IMG/VR virus record: IMGVR_UViG_3300023223_000205 | Location: 1-35,584 of that record | DNA from: a virus | DNA: 35,584 bases | Direction: 5' to 3' (one strand) | Program-made: the position numbers and the translations under genes | The notes under the pieces: model-generated | Seen by the model: the letters and a program-made list of their open reading frames with translations, nothing else | What the model was told of the DNA's origin: nothing | The model's database searches: none | In this document: in pieces, positions 12,077 through 18,702 of the stretch | Position numbering within the stretch: position 1 is the first letter of the stretch | How the letters are laid out: each line of letters begins with the position of its first letter

Positions 12077-12276
12077 GTAAAGCGAAATACGAATGGGAAT
12101 TGAAAAAAGAATGTGAAGAAAATAATTCTGTTGAATTTATTAGAGGTGAAAACGGTGACATTGCAATAATTAGTTACGCTGATAAGCCTGAAGGTATGAA
12201 AGTTGTGAATTGTAAAATGTCAGAGATAGAATTTTATGAACTACTCGAAGACTTGGTGAGGTTGGTGAGGCCATGA
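12073..12276 (+). CDS. Hypothetical acidic protein, 67 residues
   Basis: The ATG at 12073 overlaps the RHH gene stop. A longer frame from a TTG at 12034 would overlap the RHH coding region and is not preferred. The product begins MSKAKYEWELKKECEENNSV, has a beta-rich middle (GDIAIISYADK) and an acidic C-terminal helix (EIEFYELLEDLVRL). It overlaps the YopX gene by 4 bp. No family recognised. Confidence 0.65.
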   Translation: MSKAKYEWELKKECEENNSVEFIRGENGDIAIISYADKPEGMKVVNCKMSEIEFYELLEDLVRLVRP

Positions 12277-12677
12277 TTGGAAAATTTAGAGTATGGGATA
12301 GTCGAGAAAAAAAGATGTGGTCGCCTAAAGAGGTTGAAGAAAAGAATTGGTCGCTCGGATCTCACGGAGTAGTTGTTGCCCTTGATGAAGATTCTTTAAA
12401 GGATGGACACCTCTGGAATATAGATCATTTTGCAACACCACTTTTCTGGACGGGGCTTAAGGATAAGAATGATGTTGAGATTTTTCAGGGGGATATTACT
12501 TATTGGAAAATAGGAGTTCACGAAGAAACAAATATTGTTGAGTGGGCAGGATCATTGGCAGCTTGTAGTTGCTGTTATGAATCTTTTAACGGAAGTGGTT
12601 TCACTGGATTTTCAGATGCACATGAAATTATTGGAAACATTTTTGAGAACCCTGAATTGTTGGAGGTGGGGAAGTGA
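12273..12677 (+). CDS. YopX-family phage protein
   Basis: The 134-residue product starts KFRVWDSREKKM, the hallmark N-terminus of the YopX family. Next comes a variable segment, the block FWTGLKDKNDVEIFQGDI, and the C-terminal block EIIGNIFENPELLE. YopX proteins form a barrel-like fold and are very common in phages and prophages; their role is not known. Start and stop overlap both neighbours, so it is embedded in the operon. Confidence 0.88.
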   Translation: MIGKFRVWDSREKKMWSPKEVEEKNWSLGSHGVVVALDEDSLKDGHLWNIDHFATPLFWTGLKDKNDVEIFQGDITYWKIGVHEETNIVEWAGSLAACSCCYESFNGSGFTGFSDAHEIIGNIFENPELLEVGK

Positions 12678-12832
12678 TTCATATTAAATATAAAGCTCTT
12701 ATGTTTGTATGGTCATTGCAAATATTTTGGTGTTTGGTGGCTGGAATTGAAAATCAATTGTTGGCTCCTTATTTTTTGACAGTATTTATTTTCTTACCTG
12801 AGAAAATTCAAAAAAAGATATTGGGGTATTGA
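12674..12832 (+). CDS. Small membrane protein, 52 residues (GTG start)
   Basis: The GTG overlaps the YopX stop (GTGA) and GGAGGTGGGG lies just upstream. Residues 8-27 (ALMFVWSLQIFWCLVAG) and 31-43 (APYFLTVFIFLP) are hydrophobic, giving one or two membrane passes with basic ends. It is followed at once by another membrane peptide, so the two may act together. Function unknown. Confidence 0.65.
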   Translation: MIHIKYKALMFVWSLQIFWCLVAGIENQLLAPYFLTVFIFLPEKIQKKILGY

Positions 12833-12921
12833 TGAACGGCAAGATTGAAACCTTCCGAGAATTTATTTGGTACTTGGGGTGGTGTGTTGTTGGAATATGG
12901 ATTGGGAGTTTGATGATATGA
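12832..12921 (+). CDS. Membrane peptide, 29 residues
   Basis: The ATG overlaps the previous stop (TGATG) and its own TGA overlaps the start of the next gene. The sequence has a short polar N-terminus and one hydrophobic stretch (WYLGWCVVGIWIGSLMI) long enough for a single membrane span. Overlaps on both sides favour a real gene; no family is recognisable at this length. Confidence 0.5.
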   Translation: MNGKIETFREFIWYLGWCVVGIWIGSLMI

Positions 12922-13070
12922 AGACTACACAAGAAATAAAAGATAGATTAAATGATATAAGAGATAGTGTTGACACAATATTTTTAAGTCCATCAGGTAA
13001 TCGTAAAGCTATTATTGATTTGATTGATCTGATGATTGAGATTATAGAGATCCACGAGGAGAAAAAATGA
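12918..13070 (+). CDS. Hypothetical helical protein, 50 residues
   Basis: The start at 12918 (MKTTQEIKDRLNDIRDS) is preferred over the upstream GTG in the same frame because it overlaps the previous stop. The product is an acidic two-helix peptide with Ile/Leu repeats near the end (IIDLIDLMIEIIEI). It overlaps the next gene by 4 bp. No family recognised. Confidence 0.6.
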   Translation: MKTTQEIKDRLNDIRDSVDTIFLSPSGNRKAIIDLIDLMIEIIEIHEEKK

Positions 13071-13939
13071 AAACTAAAGAAGCATTTGATGTTTTAAAAA
13101 AGGCCATGCATGATGACCCGAGCTATGCACACTCATGGCATTGCAACGTGGCTATGTCTTTCTTCGACGCTATGCCTGACCCTGTTACAAATGAATTCGG
13201 TCACAAGATGGCGAATGAGGGGGCGACTAGATTTATGCGATTGTGTTTTGGCGTGGAGACAGCGCAACATCCTAAAGAAAGAAATGAAATGAAAACATGT
13301 GAGTATCCAGAAAACGATCTTAGCTTTGAGGATCATGAAATAAAAGAGATCAAGGATACAGAGAACTATTGGCAAATATCAGTTGGTGATTATTGGCTTG
13401 GCCTTGATAAATCAGAATCGTCTTTGATTCCTGAAGTGGGAATGAAAGCTAGATTATATGGTGGTTTCGGGTATCCAGTTCGAGGCGTCTTTCTTAACGG
13501 AGATAAATTTTATTATCGAACTGAAGAAGAACAAAAAATTCACAATCAAATTAATTCCTACGGCAAAGACGCAAAAGATTGGCTTGCTCGTTGGGACAAG
13601 GGTGATTCAGTTTGGTCAATTGAGATGGGTGGTATGGGGCCGGGATATGAACAGGCCATTCAAATCACTGCGGCTGAGTTATTAAGATTTTTATTGGAAA
13701 AGAAATATGATATTAAATCATGGGAAGATGAAGCTACATCGAAAAGAGATCGAGATGAAATTCACAAAGCATCTCTTGAGATTCCTAAAATAAAAGATCT
13801 CGGTTTGTCTGGCGCTCAATATGGTGCGGCTTTAAATATTGCTTCAATGATTTACAATAAAGGCCCGGTTGCGGTTATGACAGATGAAAGAGTTGAGGAT
13901 AGAAAGATTCAAGTGTCGAAGAATTTTCCAAGGGGATAG
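13067..13939 (+). CDS. Conserved phage hypothetical protein, 290 residues, probably two modules
   Basis: Residues 1-65 carry a block seen in many small phage proteins (YAHSWHCNVAMSFFDAMPD...ANEGATRFMRLCFGVET). Residues 75-200 are a beta-rich domain with GYPVRGVFLNGDKFYY and GGMGPGYEQAIQ, followed by helices. The first block usually occurs as a stand-alone protein, so this looks like a fusion with an internal Met at residue 75. An AGGAGAAAAA site precedes the ATG. Molecular role unknown. Confidence 0.75.
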   Translation: MKTKEAFDVLKKAMHDDPSYAHSWHCNVAMSFFDAMPDPVTNEFGHKMANEGATRFMRLCFGVETAQHPKERNEMKTCEYPENDLSFEDHEIKEIKDTENYWQISVGDYWLGLDKSESSLIPEVGMKARLYGGFGYPVRGVFLNGDKFYYRTEEEQKIHNQINSYGKDAKDWLARWDKGDSVWSIEMGGMGPGYEQAIQITAAELLRFLLEKKYDIKSWEDEATSKRDRDEIHKASLEIPKIKDLGLSGAQYGAALNIASMIYNKGPVAVMTDERVEDRKIQVSKNFPRG

Positions 13940-13967
13940 AAATGTTTTTGGAAAGGATACCGAGGGC

Positions 13968-14240
13968 GTGAGTGATCAAAGTTGGGTATCCGTGAAAGAT
14001 GAACTACCACCAAGACGAAAGTATGTATTGATTCATTTAACTAAAACTAACTGGATAGATGAAGATGATCCTGATTATGTTTATTGTGATGTGGCCATGC
14101 GTGTTAGTGCTAAATATGAGGGTAATAATCAACGTCACTATTCTTGGGAGACGTTTGGCCCGTCTTCATATTTTGGACAGGAAGTCGATTATTGGTGTCC
14201 TATACCTAAGTTGCCTGTGTCACAATCGAAAGTCACATGA
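13968..14240 (+). CDS. DUF551-like protein, 90 residues (GTG start)
   Basis: The DUF551 pattern is visible: QSWVSVKDELPPRRKYVLIH at the N-terminus and EVDYWCPIPKLP at the C-terminus, framing a short central region. The start is placed at GTG 13968, just before the family block, with GAGGG upstream. An ATG at 13884 would overlap the previous gene by 56 bp. DUF551 proteins are small phage accessory proteins without known activity. Confidence 0.75.
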   Translation: MSDQSWVSVKDELPPRRKYVLIHLTKTNWIDEDDPDYVYCDVAMRVSAKYEGNNQRHYSWETFGPSSYFGQEVDYWCPIPKLPVSQSKVT

Positions 14241-14512
14241 GCGACGACACTCCAATATGGGCCATCCCACACAAGGAAGTTAAAAATGTGTCGTATAAGC
14301 AAGCCAAAAAGATTATTCGAGATATTTACCGTAAAGGAAACGACATGAAAACAGCCGCAACAGTAACAATTCATAAAGCAGCAGATATGGATTACAAAGG
14401 GCGAATGAAGATTGCAAGATGGCTGCATCGGCAAGCACGTCTTTTAGAATCAAAAGAAAAAGCATCTAAATTAGCGCATAAATATGTGGCTCGATGGGAA
14501 TATACAGAATGA
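14237..14512 (+). CDS. Hypothetical basic protein, 91 residues
   Basis: The start overlaps the DUF551 stop (ATGA). The product is basic and helical with a segment KTAATVTIHKAADMDYKG followed by two helices (MKIARWLHRQARLLESKEKA). The layout could suit nucleic-acid or protein binding but no family is recognised. Confidence 0.65.
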   Translation: MSDDTPIWAIPHKEVKNVSYKQAKKIIRDIYRKGNDMKTAATVTIHKAADMDYKGRMKIARWLHRQARLLESKEKASKLAHKYVARWEYTE

Positions 14513-14565
14513 TCGAAATATCAAAACCGGGTGAAAAATTGAAAGGAAAAAACAATGAGCGATAG
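14509..14565 (+). CDS. Possible 18-codon coupling ORF
   Basis: The ATG overlaps the previous TGA and the frame (MIEISKPGEKLKGKNNER) ends inside the first codons of the next gene. It may exist mainly to carry ribosomes to the downstream start, since AAAGGAAAA lies within it. Weak evidence as a protein. Confidence 0.3.
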   Translation: MIEISKPGEKLKGKNNER

Positions 14566-14749
14566 TTCAAGTAGTTCAGGAGGCATTGGAATAATCGGCC
14601 TCCTTGGTGTGGCATTCGTAGTTCTAAAACTATGCGGCGTTATCAATTGGTCATGGTGGTGGGTCACTGCTCCATTTTGGGGAGGGCTGTGTTTAATTTT
14701 ATTGGTGCTTGCAATAATCTTAGGGTTTGCGTGGTGGGCGAACAAATGA
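14555..14749 (+). CDS. Two-helix membrane protein (TMEM185/Fragile-X-F-like), 64 residues
   Basis: After a Ser-rich N-terminus (MSDSSSSSGG) there are two hydrophobic segments, IGIIGLLGVAFVVLKLCGVI (11-30) and GGLCLILLVLAIILGFAWW (43-61). They are separated by NWSWWWVTAPFW. This matches the short prokaryotic/phage members of the TMEM185-like family, which occur as unexplained small membrane proteins. An AAAGGAAAA site precedes the ATG and the stop overlaps the next start. Confidence 0.75.
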   Translation: MSDSSSSSGGIGIIGLLGVAFVVLKLCGVINWSWWWVTAPFWGGLCLILLVLAIILGFAWWANK

Positions 14750-14946
14750 AAACTCTCTACCTCCTCACATACATAGAAAACAAATCAGGTCTTTTCCGTT
14801 CTCGCCTCTTCGATCAAGACACATTTGAAATCTTCCAATCCGAACCCTCATTCTCAAGATTCGTTACAGAAGAAGTATGTCAATTTTACGCCCGTTGTAA
14901 GTATGACAATATTTCCATTATCAAACCGTTGGCTCAACATGTATAA
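14746..14946 (+). CDS. Hypothetical protein, 66 residues
   Basis: The ATG at 14746 overlaps the TGA of the membrane-protein gene. The product begins MKTLYLLTYIENKSGLFR and continues with DTFEIFQSEPSFSRFV and a helix EEVCQFYARCKY. It seems a small soluble alpha/beta protein. No family recognised. Confidence 0.6.
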   Translation: MKTLYLLTYIENKSGLFRSRLFDQDTFEIFQSEPSFSRFVTEEVCQFYARCKYDNISIIKPLAQHV

Positions 14947-15088
14947 TATTAAGCATCAAGCTTTCCCTATTTGGATTGCTTTTCTTCTCTCAGGCCCTTG
15001 GATTGTTTTCAAGGGTTTTTTTGTTACAATGAATTTTTCAATTAGTCTGACTGTAACCCCGGCTTGTGGTCGGGGTTTTTTATTGTGA
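14939..15088 (+). CDS. Possible membrane peptide, 49 residues, ending in the terminator
   Basis: The ATG overlaps the end of the previous gene. The first 31 residues include a hydrophobic stretch (FPIWIAFLLSGPWIVFKGFF), but the last third is encoded by the terminator hairpin and T-tract at 15055-15081. That is unusual for a real gene. Weak support. Confidence 0.3.
   Translation: MYNIKHQAFPIWIAFLLSGPWIVFKGFFVTMNFSISLTVTPACGRGFLL
15055..15081 (+). terminator. Intrinsic terminator of the rightward early genes
   Basis: AACCCCG (15055-15061) pairs with CGGGGTT (15071-15077) around a 9-nt loop, with a T-run at 15076-15081. It closes the operon that begins at the 10907 promoter. Confidence 0.82.
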
Positions 15089-15119
15089 AGAATAAATGTC
15101 ACGTTTCTGAAAGGATTGA

Positions 15120-15254
15120 ATGATGAGCGAATTCTTAGAGACAGTCATATTCCTTACCTGCTGTGCAATAACGTTGCTGACAATTTCGGTGATAATGCAC
15201 TTAATGGACATCAAGCAAATTATTAAAGAAATCTATCGTGACATGCCAGACTGA
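15120..15254 (+). CDS. Small membrane protein between two terminators, 44 residues
   Basis: GAAAGGA lies 5 bp before the ATGATG start. The sequence has one clear membrane span (VIFLTCCAITLLTISVIMHL, residues 9-28) followed by a charged C-terminal helix (DIKQIIKEIYRDMPD), a single-pass N-in or N-out peptide. It is isolated between terminators at 15055 and 15273, so it may be expressed by partial read-through. No family recognised; a lysis-accessory role is only a guess. Confidence 0.55.
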   Translation: MMSEFLETVIFLTCCAITLLTISVIMHLMDIKQIIKEIYRDMPD

Positions 15255-15272
15255 CCACCGTCACCACAATCT

Positions 15273-15322
15273 GAACCCCTTGATGAGTTTCCGGTCAAGC
15301 TACTCTGATGGGGGTTCTTTTT
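15273..15322 (+). terminator. Second intrinsic terminator with an extended stem
   Basis: GAACCCC (15273-15279) pairs with GGGGTTC (15311-15317), followed by TTTTT (15318-15322). Inside, GAGT/ACTC and CTTGA/TCAAG offer two alternative inner stems, so the 30-nt loop is structured. It insulates the late promoter directly downstream. Confidence 0.7.
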
Positions 15323-15333
15323 ATACATGTTTC

Positions 15334-15362
15334 TTGAACTTGTAAAGATTTTTTGATATTTT
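15334..15362 (+). promoter_or_regulatory. Probable late promoter
   Basis: TTGAAC (15334-15339), 17 nt, TATTTT (15357-15362), immediately after a terminator and ahead of the packaging and virion genes. It matches four or five of six bases at each box. No phage RNA polymerase is encoded, so host polymerase must read late genes. Confidence 0.5.
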
Positions 15363-15821
15363 ATACACGTCTTCGGCAAGGTTGCAAACGAACCGGGGGA
15401 ACCACTGGGCTGATCTCTTGGTGGAATGGATCTTTCAAGGTCAAGTAGTCGTTGGTCATAGGCCTCGGATGCGAACTTTTATTAATGTTTATGAGGCCAA
15501 TTACAATAAGTACACATTACAATATTCCTACTCAAAATCCCTTTCATCTTGCAATGTGGACATCGCCTTGGATAAGGGAAAAGGAAATTCCAAGTGGCGG
15601 AAAATGGGTTGAGCATGGTGGGGCCTTTGAAGATGTTACATAGATAGATATTGAAATACCATAATAGACGCCACACATGTCAATCCACACAGACGGGAAA
15701 ATGAGAGAAGGCGGAAATTTGACGTCGAGAACTGTGCTGACATTGTGACCGGGAGGAGAGGGCGTACAAAAAGGTGGTAAATCGTTTGACAAGGCATTCA
15801 TATATGAAGTAACTTGTCGAT
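15363..15821. other. Intergenic region before terminase; possible packaging or leader region
   Basis: About 460 bp with no convincing plus-strand gene. It holds a possible minus-strand 44-codon frame (15482-15616), a strong but orphan GGGAGGAGAGG purine tract near 15750, TTGACA at 15785-15790, and a perfect 12-bp palindrome TTCATATATGAA at 15797-15808 just before terS. Position directly upstream of the small terminase gene makes a cos or pac site a reasonable guess, not shown by sequence. Confidence 0.4.
15482..15616 (-). CDS. Possible minus-strand zinc-ribbon peptide, 44 residues
   Basis: The frame from the ATG at 15616 carries CPHC and CTYC separated by about 13 residues, a good zinc-ribbon spacing. 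AAAGG lies 8 bp upstream of the start. It would be the only minus-strand gene in this half of the genome and no promoter is seen, so support is limited. Confidence 0.3.
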   Translation of the reverse strand: MLNPFSATWNFLFPYPRRCPHCKMKGILSRNIVMCTYCNWPHKH

Positions 15822-16367
15822 ATGTTCAATATTGATGAACACGAACCACACATTGATCTGCTCAAATTAATTGAGAACTTGAGGAAATGTCACGAGAAAG
15901 GCATTGAGCCTCCTGAGATCCATCCTGATCTCAGACAGCCCTGCGTCATGTACTTTTTAGATGAGGGATTTCAAAAGGTTGAGATCGCTTCCATCCTCAA
16001 CATATCCCGTGGCACTGTTTACAACGATATTCAATCTTATGAAAAACGGGCCGAAAGTTCGGTCTTCTATGAAACAGTGGGCAAAGTAGCTGAAAGAATT
16101 AATAGGCGGTCGGATGTTTTGTATGCAAAAGCCATGCAGAATCGTGACTTGCGATTGGCTCACGATGTTGAATGTCGTCGGCAAGAGCGGCTGCAAGGAA
16201 TTGGAATGATTGAAAAAGTTCCTGAGAAGTTGGAGATAATTGATGGCACTTACGAAGGAAGAAATAAAGAAGACCTTATCGACTTACTCGCACAGAGAAT
16301 TGCTGAACGAACTGTTGAATCAGGACAAAGCGGAGAGACAGACGTGGTTAAACAATTGTCAGGATAA
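15822..16367 (+). CDS. terS: Terminase small subunit
   Basis: The 181-residue protein has a helix-turn-helix at about 50-70 (KVEIASILNISRGTVYNDIQSYEKR), helical oligomerisation segments, and an acidic C-terminus that would contact the large subunit. Small terminases bind the packaging site and regulate the motor. It precedes terL, which starts 125 bp before this gene ends. No good Shine-Dalgarno site is seen before the ATG; a 12-bp palindrome (15797-15808) lies just upstream. Confidence 0.8.
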   Translation: MFNIDEHEPHIDLLKLIENLRKCHEKGIEPPEIHPDLRQPCVMYFLDEGFQKVEIASILNISRGTVYNDIQSYEKRAESSVFYETVGKVAERINRRSDVLYAKAMQNRDLRLAHDVECRRQERLQGIGMIEKVPEKLEIIDGTYEGRNKEDLIDLLAQRIAERTVESGQSGETDVVKQLSG

Positions 16368-17745
16368 TTTCGATTACTTCTTTTTCAACTACTGTTTCAC
16401 CTCTACTGATGACGGACAGTGTAAAAAGATTCCAGACACATACACGTTCCTGACCGATCTTTACAAGAGGTGGAATGTTCCTGACACTCCGACATGCGAT
16501 GTTAAGTCAGCACAGAATTTGATTACATGGTTATCTGCATCAACGAATCTTCACGACATATTATTCAAACGTAATATTGATAACTGTTATATTTCAATTG
16601 GACAATTCGAATCATCTAAAGTAAAAGATCGTGTTCAGTTTCTTATTGACAATCTTCCCGAATGGTTTCTTCCCCTGCTTGGGTTGAAGCAAACAGGTGA
16701 ATCTAAAACACAGATTGAATTCACAAAGAATGGAAAAGAAAAATCAGCCATCATCTTCTTACACTCGGGTGAGAAGTCGGGGCGTTCACTAACCTTCTAT
16801 CGATCAACACTGGATGAGTTTGGCTTTCAACGTAATGCAAAGAAGATCTATGAAGGAATCAAAGGACGGACAATCTATCTGAACATCTTCTCGACGCCCT
16901 CCTACTCAAAGGCTGGATTCTTTTATAAACTGTGGACAGAGGGTTTTGTGCTTGGCGTTGACTGTTCGACAGTATCATTCGCTGACAACCCCGACAAAGT
17001 ACCGGGAACGGAGCAAGGTGATGCGTGGGCTGAGAAAAAAAGACGAGGCATGTCAGATGAGCAGTGGCGCAGAGAGCAAGGCTGCGAGTGGATCAGTGAA
17101 GGCGGCTTGGTTTATTCGACCTTTAGCCGGGACACTCACATGGTTGATCCTCTTGACCTTGATCCCAATTGGGATTACTTTTCTGGTCTTGACTTTGGTT
17201 GGGATCATCCTTTCGTCCACTTATGGGTTGCTCAAATCCCATGCGGCTCATGGTTCAGGTGGTACATCTTTGATGAGTTTTACAAGTCACATGTGTACCT
17301 TCAACAGATCTACGACGCTATCAACGACCGCGATCTATCTGTGCATGTATCAGGAGAGCCTCCCAATCAGTCAGAGTGGCGTATCAAAGACAAGTACCGT
17401 CAACGCATCTCTGATGCTGCCGGTAAACGTGAGCGGGAGGAATTGGCAAAATTAGGACTGTCAACTGAGCCTTCGGTAAAGGGTCATGACAGTGTTAATA
17501 CGAAGATCGGCAAGGTTCGCCATGCTCTTGAGATCAAGCCTGACGGCATCCCCGGATTGTTGGTTTCCAAAAATTGTGTTAAAACATTACTTGAATTCGA
17601 AAATTATATGTATCCAAAAGAAGTGTTGGATGGCGAACACGGCGACAAGCCTTTAAAGAAGTTTGACCATTCAATGGACGTGATTGGTGATATTCTGATG
17701 ACAGTGAGTGAGGTTAGGCATGAAGAGATTGCTTTCAATTGGTAG
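16243..17745 (+). CDS. terL: Terminase large subunit
   Basis: The start is the ATG at 16243, with GGAG upstream, overlapping terS by 125 bp. The 500-residue protein has the ATPase half with Walker B STLDEFGF (D191, E192) and a degenerate Walker A region upstream. The RNase H-like nuclease half starts at YFSGLDFGWDHPF (about 313-325) and ends with FDHSMDVIGD near the C-terminus. It powers DNA packaging into the prohead and cuts concatemers. The late-gene order terS-terL-(MptE-like)-portal supports the call. Confidence 0.92.
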   Translation: MALTKEEIKKTLSTYSHRELLNELLNQDKAERQTWLNNCQDNFDYFFFNYCFTSTDDGQCKKIPDTYTFLTDLYKRWNVPDTPTCDVKSAQNLITWLSASTNLHDILFKRNIDNCYISIGQFESSKVKDRVQFLIDNLPEWFLPLLGLKQTGESKTQIEFTKNGKEKSAIIFLHSGEKSGRSLTFYRSTLDEFGFQRNAKKIYEGIKGRTIYLNIFSTPSYSKAGFFYKLWTEGFVLGVDCSTVSFADNPDKVPGTEQGDAWAEKKRRGMSDEQWRREQGCEWISEGGLVYSTFSRDTHMVDPLDLDPNWDYFSGLDFGWDHPFVHLWVAQIPCGSWFRWYIFDEFYKSHVYLQQIYDAINDRDLSVHVSGEPPNQSEWRIKDKYRQRISDAAGKREREELAKLGLSTEPSVKGHDSVNTKIGKVRHALEIKPDGIPGLLVSKNCVKTLLEFENYMYPKEVLDGEHGDKPLKKFDHSMDVIGDILMTVSEVRHEEIAFNW

Positions 17746-17748
17746 CCA

Positions 17749-18702
17749 ATGACACCTAGAAACAATCGTCCAATGCTGCCGAAGTTCAAGTACAGTCACA
17801 TCTTCTTCACAAATATGAACGATAACTTCGGTCTTGACTTCGTGTGGCCAAAGGATAGTCACTCAGTCCCCAACACTCCCAAGAAGTTCATTCCAACCAA
17901 ACCGTTTCACATGCTCCAAGATCTCAAGACCATATTCAAAGACAAGCCTGTGTTCGTGATCGGATCAGGCCCAAGCCTTAATATCAACATCCATGAGTTG
18001 AAGCTGTTGGAGACACACACGCCCAGAGATCAATATGTCATCTTGTCGTGTGACGGCTCGATATGGGATCTCAAGGAGTGGGGGATCAAGCCTGACTTTG
18101 TGATCTCAGCAGAGGCGGACGGGCAACACAATCGGCCACAGATTCCAACAACTGATCTACTGCTCAATGGCGGTGATCTGGAATGGTTCAGTGATGTACC
18201 TCTCATTGGCCCGACATGGTGCAACAAATCATTCGTCGAGAAGTGGCCATGCAAGAAGGTTTTCTATTACGTCAACCACGATCTTCGGTATCAATACTTT
18301 TGGGACGTCCATCCTGAGATGTTTCCCTCTGATACAGATTGGGCTCTGATCGATGCCCGGTGTTCAGTGGTCGGGTTCCATGCTATTGATGTGTGTCGAT
18401 ACCTTGAGGCCAGTGAAGCGATTCTCTTAGGCTTCGACATGGCAGTGGTTGACAGCAAGAAGCATCATAGTGAAAAGTTTAATTTGGATTGGGAAGCTGA
18501 CAAGACGGATCTGAAACAATGTTACGCCGATCATGTCCTGTGGTTTCTCAACAACTTTAATGGTGAGTTCAATATGAACGTCTCCAACTGCACAGAGGGA
18601 GGGGCATTGACTGAGGGTCTTTGCGACGCTAAGTGGATGACACTCTCTCAAAAGCTCCTAGAAATAAGGACGGTTCAACATGCCACAGTCACGAGTAGAT
18701 AG
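17749..18702 (+). CDS. MptE-like (DUF115) protein, 317 residues
   Basis: Residues 66-80 carry a Rossmann-like glycine motif KPVFVIGSGPSLNIN, followed by CDGSIWDLKEWGIKPDFVISAEAD (101-124). This is the typical block of the DUF115/6-hydroxymethylpterin diphosphokinase MptE-like family, which also includes bacterial Maf motility/glycosylation proteins. LLGFDMAV at about 227 is another family block. Its place between terL and portal, with a 23-bp overlap into portal, ties it to late expression. It might modify a virion or host surface component; the substrate cannot be read from sequence. Confidence 0.75.
   Translation: MTPRNNRPMLPKFKYSHIFFTNMNDNFGLDFVWPKDSHSVPNTPKKFIPTKPFHMLQDLKTIFKDKPVFVIGSGPSLNINIHELKLLETHTPRDQYVILSCDGSIWDLKEWGIKPDFVISAEADGQHNRPQIPTTDLLLNGGDLEWFSDVPLIGPTWCNKSFVEKWPCKKVFYYVNHDLRYQYFWDVHPEMFPSDTDWALIDARCSVVGFHAIDVCRYLEASEAILLGFDMAVVDSKKHHSEKFNLDWEADKTDLKQCYADHVLWFLNNFNGEFNMNVSNCTEGGALTEGLCDAKWMTLSQKLLEIRTVQHATVTSR

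Noticed and set aside
13942-13971. Nine-codon ORF (MFLERIPRA) before the DUF551-like gene
   Set aside because: Its stop overlaps the GTG start of the next gene and could couple translation, but the length is too short to support as a gene.
15273-15322. Hammerhead-ribozyme-like CTTGATGAG near a GC stem
   Set aside because: The catalytic core is not complete: the CUGAUGA and GAAA elements do not occur in the required order. The outer stem with a T-run is better explained as a terminator.
15382-15612. 76-codon plus-strand frame with a TTG start after the late promoter
   Set aside because: There is no ribosome-binding site and the sequence is not protein-like in pattern. Several other frames are open across the same DNA.
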